Positions 1 through 10,000 of a stretch of DNA of 64,000 nucleotides are shown here, piece after piece (within the stretch, counting starts at the first letter, position 1; each line of letters opens with the position of its first letter). The notes under the pieces were generated by a model. It was not told the origin of the DNA, did no database searches, and worked only from the letters and a program-made list of their open reading frames with translations. Position numbers and translations under genes: made by a program. Source of the DNA: Paenibacillus peoriae KCTC 3763 (GTDB lineage: Bacteria; Bacillota; Bacilli; Paenibacillales; Paenibacillaceae); assembly GCF_000236805.1 (NCBI RefSeq), contig NZ_AGFX01000001.1:1-64000 (forward strand). Reading direction: 5' to 3'.

Positions 1-971
1 GTATTTTGCTGGAGGATTTTGCATCTGCCTATAAACAGGAAGACAGGGGAGAAGCGGTCATGCTGCCGGCTAAAACTCATTCCTTCGCCGAATGGTCTGA
101 GCGGATGCATGAATTCGCTGAATCCCGGCTACTGCTTCAAGAAATCGCTTATTGGAGCGAACTCGAAAAGATGTGCCCATTGCCGCTGCCCAAGGATAGC
201 GAAACGGGCGATCGGCGCATGCAACATACGGTAACGGCGGAGTTTAAGCTGTCACCGGAGCAGACGCTGCATTTGACAACCCAGGCGCATGAGGCGTATC
301 GCACTGAAATGAACGATATTTTGCTGACAGCCCTTGGCTACGCCGTGCAGGATTGGACCGGATTCGATCATGTACTTGTGAACATGGAAGGACACGGGCG
401 GGAAGAAGTGATTGAGGAGATTGACGTTTCACGCACGGTCGGCTGGTTTACGAGCCAATATCCGTTTGTGCTCGGCATGAGTCATGCGGAGGATACAGCG
501 TACCAATTAAAACGGATTAAAGAAGATCTGCGCCATATTCCAAATAAAGGGGTTGGCTACGGCATTTTGCGGTACGTGACCCCTGATGAATACAAGGCCG
601 AACTGGATTTTTCGCTCCAGCCCGAAATTAGCTTCAATTATCTGGGACAGTTCTCGGAACCAGCGAATGCGGATGCATTTGTTCGTTCTTCGATGCCAAT
701 GGGAAGTCCACTCGGTCAAGAAGGAGAAAAGCCAACGTCGCTTGACGTGGTCGGATATATAGAAGGCGGTGTGCTGTGTATGTCCATTGCCTACAACGGT
801 TTGGAGTACACAAGCGAGACCATCTCGGCTCTGAACGAAAGCTACAAAACGCATTTGGTGCGCCTGATTGATCATTGCATGAGCCAGGAGGGCGGAGAGA
901 TGACACCGAGCGATCTGGGCGATGATGAGCTGACGATTGAAGAGCTGGATCAATTGATGGAGATGCTGTAA
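1..971 (+). CDS. NRPS, C-terminal part of an epimerization domain (partial, 5' end outside window)
   Basis: This is the last third of a non-ribosomal peptide synthetase; the first complete codon is at 3 and the true start lies upstream. What remains is the C-terminal half of an epimerization (E) domain. Visible family motifs are EGHGRE-like (MEGHGREE), SRTVGWFTSQYP, NKGVGYGILRY and EISFNYLGQF. E domains invert the last residue bound to the upstream carrier protein, so the peptide passed on ends in a D-residue. The acidic tail EELDQLMEML resembles a donor communication (COM) helix that docks onto the next synthetase. The next NRPS starts 64 bp downstream on the same strand. By position and layout this is the SrfAA-like enzyme of a surfactin-type line, expected to end in D-Leu, but its A domain is not in the window. 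Confidence 0.93.
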   Translation, partial: ILLEDFASAYKQEDRGEAVMLPAKTHSFAEWSERMHEFAESRLLLQEIAYWSELEKMCPLPLPKDSETGDRRMQHTVTAEFKLSPEQTLHLTTQAHEAYRTEMNDILLTALGYAVQDWTGFDHVLVNMEGHGREEVIEEIDVSRTVGWFTSQYPFVLGMSHAEDTAYQLKRIKEDLRHIPNKGVGYGILRYVTPDEYKAELDFSLQPEISFNYLGQFSEPANADAFVRSSMPMGSPLGQEGEKPTSLDVVGYIEGGVLCMSIAYNGLEYTSETISALNESYKTHLVRLIDHCMSQEGGEMTPSDLGDDELTIEELDQLMEML

Positions 972-1035
972 TCTTTTGCGGCTTTTAGTGGTTTACAACG
1001 ACTTATATTGAAAACATTTGACAGAGAGGTGACTT

Positions 1036-4000
1036 ATGACCAAACCGAAAATTCAAAAAGTGTATCCCTTAACGCCAATGCAGGAAGGTATGCTGTTTCA
1101 CGCGATGCTTGATCCTGAATCCTCCTCTTATTTTACACAGATGGAGCTGCATATTACCGGTAATCTTGATACCGAGGTTTTGCAGCAAAGCGTGGATGAG
1201 TTGGTTCGCTCCAATGACATTTTACGGACAGTTTTCGTTTATCAGCAGCTTCAACGGCCACGACAAATTGTACTTGCTGAACGCAAGGCTGAGGTCCACT
1301 GTGAGAGCCTGGAAGGAATGCAGCCGGAATCGCAGCAGCGCCGGATGGAGAGCTACAAGCGGGAAATTCAGGCCAAAGGCTTTGATTTGGCCAAGGATAT
1401 GCTTTTTCGCGTCGCTGTATTCCGGCTGAGTGAGCATGATTACCGTTTGGTGTGGAGCAACCATCACATTCTCATAGATGGCTGGAGTCTCGGCGTGCTG
1501 ATGAAAAAGCTATTCGGCAACTACGAAAAGCTTCGCAGCGGCTCTCCGCTCCTTCCCGAACGGGAGAAGCCCTACGGGGACTATATCAAATGGCTGGAAA
1601 TGCAGGATAAGGAAGCAGCTTATGCGTTCTGGGACGGGCGTCTGGAGGAATTTGGACGTCCCACTCCGCTCCCGTGGCGGAAAACCGGGTCTGACGGAGA
1701 GGCATACCGGAACGAAGAATTTAAATGGGAATGGGAGCCTGAACTAGTCACTGCGCTGAAGGCGCTGGCGAGCCAGTATCAGGTAACGGCCCCTAACCTT
1801 TTTCAGGCACTGTGGGGGGCACTGCTCGCCCGGTACAATGATTCGGAGGATGCAGTGTTCGGGACGGTCGTCTCTGGTCGTCCAGCCTCCATTCGTGGAG
1901 TCGAGCAAATGGCGGGATTATTCATCAATACGGTTCCGGTGCGTGTGACCGTCCGGCCCGGAACGACGTTCGCCGAATTATTTACTACGGTGCAGTCTTA
2001 TGCGCTGGAGGCGGAACAACACGATTATTTGCCATTGTATGAAATTCAAAAGCGTTCCGAGCTGCAAAGTGGTCTTGTGAGCCATCTGCTTGCTTTTGAA
2101 AACTATCCGCTTGATCGCGAACTGGCTAACGGAAGTCTGGAGGAGCGGCTGGGGTTCTCTGTGCGTGTGGCGGATTCATTTGAACAGACGAACTACGATT
2201 TCAACCTGATCGTGTATCCCGGTGAAACGTGGTCGCTCAAAATGATGTACAATGCCGCTGTGTTCGAGCGGGAATGGATGGAAAAGGCTGCCGGGCACCT
2301 GACGGCGCTGCTTCGCGCAGCACTGTCCAATCCCAATAGCAAAGTGAACCGGGCCTGCATTTTGAATGAAGCGGAACAAGATGAAATTGGACGCTTTCAC
2401 GGTATTCGGTCCGACTATCCCCGGGACAAAAGCATCGCAGCGCTGTTCGAGGAGCAGACGGCGCGTACACCGGACCGCGAAGCGGTCATATGGGAAGGCG
2501 GCACGCTGACGTACCGCGAATTGAACGCGCGCGCCAACCGGATTGCGCACAGATTGCGGGCGCGCGGTGTACAACCGGACGAGATCGTCGGGTTGATGAC
2601 CGAAAAATCAGCCGATACGGTTGTCGGCGTTCTTGCCATTTTGAAAGCCGGTGGCGCTTATCTGCCGATGGACCCGGAATATCCCGAAGAACGGATCTCC
2701 TATTTGCTGGAGGACAGCGGAGCCAGACTGACGCTGACGCAGAGAGGGCTGGCAGGCCGACTGGATCGGTTGGTGGGAGCTGCCGATGTGCTGATCATAG
2801 ACGAGGAAGAGAAGGTTTTCGGAGCTGAAGGCGAGCTTCCTTTCTCTGGGGAGCACGAAGAAGAACGCAACCTTGCAGGAGTCAATGGTCCGGGCGATTT
2901 GGCCTATGTCATGTATACGTCCGGCTCAACCGGGAGACCCAAAGGGGTGATGGTTGAGCAGCGCAACGTCATCCGACTGGTCATGGATGCTGGTTACATT
3001 CCTTTCGGAGAAGAAGAACGAATGGCGCAGACAGGTGCTATCAGCTTTGATGCAAGCACATTTGAGCTGTTTGGTGCGCTGCTGCACGGTGCGGGGCTTT
3101 ATTTGGTGCCAAAAGACACCCTGCTTGACGGCGATGCTTTTGCCGGATTTTTACGCAAACACGGCATTACGATGATGTGGCTAACCTCGCCACTATTTAA
3201 TAACCTGTCTCAGCATAATCCGCTCATGTTCGCTTCCGTGCGACATCTAATTATTGGCGGGGACGCACTTGCACCAGCACATGTAAATCGGGTACGCAAG
3301 GCTTGCCCGAACCTGTTCTTATGGAACGGTTACGGACCTACCGAAAATACGACCTTCTCGACTTGTTTCCGGATTGACCAGGATTATGACGGCTCAGTGC
3401 CGATTGGCCGACCGATCGGCAGCTCAACCGCTTATATCGTCAACACTGGCGGACAGCAACAGCCGATCGGTGTTCCAGGAGAATTGTGCGTAGGGGGAGA
3501 CGGTGTGGCGCGAGGCTATCTGAATCGCTCCGAGCTGACGACGGACAAATTCGTCGAAGATCCTTTCACGCCCGGCGGGAGAATGTACCGGACCGGCGAT
3601 CTGGCACGTTGGCTGCCGGACGGCAATATTGAATATTTGGGACGGATGGATAATCAGGTGAAAATCCGTGGCTTCCGGATTGAGCTTGGCGAAATCGAGG
3701 CACGTCTGATGCAGGTGGAGGGGGTCCGTGAGGCCGTCGTTGTCGTCAATACGGATCAGCCGGGAGAACATACGCTGGCCGCCTATGTCATCGGGGAACA
3801 GCCGATAACGGCGGGAGAGCTGCGAACTGCACTGTCACGGATGGTACCGGACTATATGCTACCGTCCCATTTCATACAATTGCAGCAAATGCCGCTGACG
3901 CCAAACGGGAAAGTGGATCGCAAAAAGCTCCCTGAGCCTGGAGCTGGCGAAGCCGCTACAGGATACGTTGCGCCAGCTAACGAAATGGAGCAACTGCTGG

Positions 4001-7000
4001 CCGACCTGTGGAGCGAGGCGCTCGACGTAGAGAGGGTTGGGGCAGAGGACAATTTCTTCGCCCTTGGAGGGCATTCGCTTAAAGCGATGATGCTGACCGC
4101 AAAAATACGGCAGCAGCTTCACAAGGAAGTGACGATCAAAACGCTGTTTGAACGGCCAACCATCCGCGAACTTGCTGCCTGCTTGCAGATGGAGGAAGCC
4201 GCTGGCGGGTCTGAATTACCGGATTGGCAGCCGATCAACCCGGCACCTGCGGCAGAATGTTTCCCGGTGTCCTCGGCACAGCGAAGAATGTATATCGTCA
4301 ATCAGCTCGGGGAAACCGGAATCAGCTACAATATTCCAGCCGTTCTGCTGCTGGAAGGGGAAGCTGACCCAGAGCGTTTGGAGGCCGCCTTCCGGCAGTT
4401 GATCGAACGACATGAATCACTGCGAACATCTTTTGAGATGGCCGAAGGTTCGCTGGTACAACGCATTCACCGTCAGGTTCCGTTCTCTCTGGAGATTTTA
4501 ACGGCGAAGGGAGAAGAGGCGGAAACGCTGATTCGTCAGTTTATTCGACCATTCGACCTGCACAAGGCTCCTCTCGTTCGTGCGGCTCTCGTTGCTTTGG
4601 AGGCGAAGCAGCATCTGTTAATGATCGACATGCATCATATCATCTCGGACGGTAGTTCAACAGGCATACTGGTGAATGATCTGGGCCGCCTTTACCATGG
4701 TGAAAGCTTGACTACACCGCAGTTGCATTATAAGGATTTTGCCGTATGGCAGAACGAAGAGGCGCAGCGGGAGAGCATGAAACGGCTGGAAGCTTACTGG
4801 CTGGACACGTTTAAGGGTGAGCTGCCTGTGCTTGATTTGCCTACCGATTATCCACGTCCTTACGAGCGTAATTATGTCGGGGATCGGGTCGTCTTCGGGA
4901 TTGACGGAGAGCTTGCCAATCAAATTCGGAGGCTTGCTGCCGAGACGGATACGACGGTATACATGGTGCTGCTTGCTTCGTTCAGCTTTTTGCTGGCACA
5001 GTATTCATCCCAGGAAGATATTATCGTTGGCTCGCCAACGGCGGGCAGAACACGAGCCGAAACGGCTGGTATACCGGGGATGTTCGTCAATACGCTCGCA
5101 TTGCGCTGCGCGCCGTCAGGAACCAAGACATTCAGAAATTATCTGAATGAAATCAAAGAAACGACTCTGCAGGCATTTGCCCATCAGGATTATCCACTGG
5201 AAGAGCTGATTGAGAAGCTGCCTCTGGAACGGGATATCAGCCGCAATCCGCTGTTCAGCGTATCATTCAATATGTTGAATATGGAGATTCCAGCGCTGCA
5301 TCTGGACGGGCTGACGGTTTCACCGTATGCGATCCATCACCCAACGTCCAAATTCGACTTGACTCTTGAGGCGGTGGAGCAGGATGGAGCCATCGGCTTG
5401 AGTTTCGATTATGCGACCGCATTGTTCACACAGGAGACGATCCGGCGCTGGAGCGGACACTTGCTGCAAATTTTGCGGCATGCCGTCAGCACGCCCAATA
5501 GTATGCTGAATGATATTGAGCTTCTTCCACCTACCGAAATGCGGTATTTGCTGGAAGAAAGCTCCCCTGATCCTGCGTATGAGCCGCCGCAAGGAACATT
5601 CCACGGTATGTTGGACCAGCGGGCGCGGCTCACGCCGGACCGTACGGCTATTGTTTGCGGAGCGGAAAAATGGAGCTACAGGGAACTGGAAGACAAAGCT
5701 GCCCGGCTGGCCGGCAGTCTTCGGTCGCACGGAGTCGGGCGTGACAGCGTTGTGGGGCTTCTTCTCGGCCGTTCCGCGGCCATGATTGTTGCGATGCTGG
5801 CGGTCATGAAGGCTGGCGGCGCATATCTGCCGATTGACCCGGAAACGCCGGACCAGCGCATTGGATTTATGCTGGAGGACAGCAGAGCCCTACTGTTGAT
5901 CGCGGACGGTGATAACGCGGAACGTCTGCCAGAGGGCTATCGCGGAGCCATGCTGAATGTGGACGACGATAGTTTGTATAAGTCGGAGCCTTGGCGATCC
6001 GAAGAGGACCAACACGAAAGTGAAAGTTTGGCTTACATCATTTATACGTCGGGTACGACGGGCAATCCGAAAGGGGTGCAGCTCACGCATAGAGGCCTTC
6101 TGCATTATGCACGCTGGTTTGCGACTGAGGCGAAGCTGTCCCCGGATGACAAGACGGTGCTGCTGTCATCCTACGCGTTCGACCTAGGCTATACGAGCCT
6201 GTATCCGGTACTGCTGGCAGGCGGCGAGCTGCACATCGTTTCCAAAGAAACAGTGACATCGCCCGACCGGCTCAGCCGTTATATCGGAGAACAGGAAATT
6301 ACGTACATTAAATGCACCCCATCCCTGTTTCATACGCTGGTTTTGGCGCAGAATTTTGCGGTTACGGAGCATTTGGCGCCATTGCGGCTGGCCGTGCTGG
6401 GCGGAGAACCGATCAACCCGGCAGATTTGCGCCGTTTCCATGATCGGTATCCGCGAACCCGGCTGATGAATCACTACGGCCCGACAGAGACGACGGTTGG
6501 GGCGGTGGCCCAGTTTATTGATACGGAGCGGTTGGAGGAATACGTATCCAGACCAACCATCGGCCGTCCGATTCGCGGTGCAGGCGCGTTTATTCTCAAT
6601 CCGGCACGGCGTTTGGTGGCCCCTGGCGTGACTGGGGAGCTGTATTTGGCAGGTCCGGGACTCGCGCGGGGCTACTTGAATCGTCCTGACTTGACCGCCG
6701 AAAAATTTGTGACCAACCCGTATGATCCGGAGAAGACGCTATTCCGAACAGGCGACTTGGCGCGTATGCTGCCTGATGGACGAATTGAGTTTATGGGGCG
6801 TGGTGACGATCAGGTAAAAATACGGGGCTATCGGGTCGAGCCCAAGGAAATTGAAGCGGTTTTACTCCGACATGAGGCTGTTCGGGAGGCTGCCGTGGTC
6901 ACGACTGCGGCTGAGGGCGGCATGCTTGAATTATCCGCGTACTTTGTGGCAGCGTCTGGTCTCGCGGTAGCTGAGCTGAGGAGCTTTTTGGCCGCACAGT

Positions 7001-10000
7001 TACCGGGACACATGATTCCGTCCTATTTCATTCCAATCGATGTCCTTCCGCTTACGGCGAACGGCAAGCTTGACCGTCGGGCTCTGCCGGAGCCTCGGGT
7101 TGCGGTGGTTACCGCTGGTGTCTACGCTGAGCCTGAAACCGACATCGAAGCCGAATTGTGCGCGGTATGGGCCGAGACATTGGGTATGGGACGCGTCGGT
7201 ATTGACGACAATTTCTTCAATCTGGGCGGACATTCGCTGAAGGCGATCCTGCTGGTTGGCGCTATTCAGAGCAGGCTGGGGCGGGATATTTCACTCAAAG
7301 CCCTGTTTGAGCGGCCGACAGTCCGGGCATTGGCGAGGTATATAGAGGAAACAGTCGTTGAAGGGACAGATGATGGAAGATCAGCCACAGGCAGCGTCAT
7401 GAATACTGCGGAAGACCGTATCCGGAACGAGATGGCCCCGGCGGCGAAGAGGGATTATTACCCGGTATCGTCTGCGCAGAAGCGAATGTATATTCTGCAC
7501 AAGCTCGATCCGCAAAGCACCGGCTACAATATGCCGGCAGTACTGTTACTGGAAGGCGCATTGGATGTCGGAAGGCTTGAAGGAGCGCTCCATTCGCTGG
7601 TTGCACGCCACGAGTCGCTGCGGACCTCTTTTACGGAACTCGACGGCACTCCGGTTCAGATGATCCACGCTGCGGCCAAGGTGCATTTGCACACCGTCCA
7701 TGCCGGAATACAGGAAACGGAAGCGATCATTGCGGAGTTTATCCGGCCGTTCGATCTGAGTAGCGAACCACTGCTGCGGACCGGATTGATCCGACTCAGC
7801 GACAATCGTCATTTGCTCCTGCTGGATATGCATCATATCGTAGCGGATGGAGTAACCCGCAGCTTGTTTGTCCGAGAGATTGCCCGCTTGTACAAGGGGG
7901 AGGTACTGCCTGCGCCCAAGCTGCATTACAAGGATTTTGCCGTTTGGCAGGAAGAGGCACCTCAGCGGGAGCATATCGCTTTGCAGGAGCGCTACTGGCT
8001 CGACCGTTTTGCCGAGCCGCTGCCGAATCTGGAACTGCCCGCTGATTTTCCACGTCCTCCGGTGCAGAGCTTCCGCGGCGGTCAGGTCCGGTTTCAAACG
8101 AAATCTGAAACGGCGGAGCATATCCGGTATCTGATGCAAGAGACGGGGACGACCCTGCACATGGTGATGCTTGCGGCGTTCGGCACCTTTTTGGCTAAAA
8201 TGTCCGGACAGGAGGATATCGCGGTCGGCACGGCGGTGGCCGGGCGAAGTATCCCGGCTGTACGGGAAATGCCGGGTATGTTCGTCAACACGCTGGCGCT
8301 GCGTTGCGCCCCGGAGAATGGAAAGACGTTCCGTGAATTTTTGCTGGAAGTGAAGGAAACGTGCCTGGAGGCGTTGGATCATCAGGATTATCCGTTTGAA
8401 GAGCTGGTTGGAAAGCTTGATCTGCCGCGTGATCTGAGTCGTAATCCGCTCGTGAGCGTGATGCTGACGGTTGATAATCCCGACCGGGAGACGCTGCGTC
8501 TCGACGGGCTTGCCATTTCCCCGTATGGTGACTCTCACGGTATGGCCAAGTTTGATCTGACACTGGGTGCGTTCGAGGACGGAGACAGCATTGGACTCCA
8601 GTTCGAGTATGCGGCTGATTTGTTCAGGGAAGAAACAGTCGGATATTGGAGCGGGCATTTGTTGAATCTGCTATCTGCTGCGGCATCCGAACCGGATATT
8701 CAACTGGGTATGCTGCCGTTGCTGACGGAGCAAGAGCAGTATGTGCTGCTGAAGGAGTGGAACCGGACAGAGCAGGAGGTGCCGGAAGATCGGACAGTGG
8801 TTGGTTTGTTCGAGGAGCAAGCGGAGCGTACACCAGAGGCGGCGGCGGTGACGTATGGCGGAAAAACGTGGAGCTACTGCGAGCTGAACGGTCGTGCGAA
8901 CCAACTGGCGCGGCTGCTGCGGGAGCGAGGTGTCGGACCGGAACGGGCCGTCGGCATTATGGTGAAGCCGTCGCTGGAGATGGCGTCCGGGGTGCTGGGC
9001 ATTATGAAGGCAGGAGCGGCGTATGTGCCGATTGACCCGGATTATCCAGCGCAGCGAATCGCCTATATTTTGGCTGACAGCGGAGCCTTGGCGCTGGTGA
9101 CACAAAGCGGTCTGCCGATACCGGAGAATTACAGCGGCGAGGTGGTGTACCTGGACGGCGGGCTATCGGGAGACGGCCTGTCTGGTGATAGCCTCCACGA
9201 AGGTGTCAGTTTCGGAGACGTGCAGACGGTCGGCAGTCCCGGAGATGGTAGCCGGGATGAAGCCGACTTGCTCCAAGACAGTCCATCTGTCGTTCCTACG
9301 GGATGGGCTGACGAGCCGAACCCGCCATTAGCGGCTGGCCCGCACAATCTGGCGTATATGATCTACACGTCGGGGACAACCGGTCAGCCGAAGGGGGTTA
9401 TGGTCGAGCATCAATCGCTGGTGAACCTGTGCTGCTGGCATAACGGGGCCTTTGGCGTAACGGCAGAGGATCGGAGTGCGAAATATGCGGGCTTTGGCTT
9501 TGATGCCTCTGTCTGGGAGCTGTTCCCTTATTGGGTGGCCGGAGCGGAAATCCATGTGATTGACGAAGGCATCCGAATGGATTTGGAGTCGTTAAACCGC
9601 TATTTCGAGACGAACAGCATTACGATTACCTTCCTGCCGACGCAGTTGTGCGAGCAGTTTATGGAGCTGGAGAACCGCTCCCTGCGGGTGCTGCTGACCG
9701 GAGGGGACAAGCTGAAACGGGCGCTGCCGCCGGAGCGGAGCTATACGCTGGTGAACAACTATGGACCGACGGAAAGTACGGTGGTAGCGACGAGCATGAC
9801 GGTTGAAGCAGGCGAGGCTGTACCTGCGATTGGCAAACCCATTGTCAATACGCGGGTGTATGTGCTCGGTGCAGGCGATATGCCGCAGCCGATCGGGGTG
9901 CCCGGAGAGCTCTGCATCGCAGGCCGGAGCCTGGCGCGGGGGTATCGTAACCGACCGGAGGAGACGGCGGAGCGTTTTGTAGCCGATCCGTTCGTGCCGG

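Noticed and set aside
1-23. Exact 23-bp match to 11291-11313, a possible recombination point between the two E domains
   Set aside because: It encodes a conserved E-domain motif and the flanks diverge quickly; too short to claim gene conversion without the full upstream domain.
7546-8658. Long minus-strand open frame of 370 codons opposite the three-module NRPS
   Set aside because: It lies wholly inside conserved NRPS domains on the other strand, has no family features and no RBS; high-GC antisense frames are common in NRPS genes.
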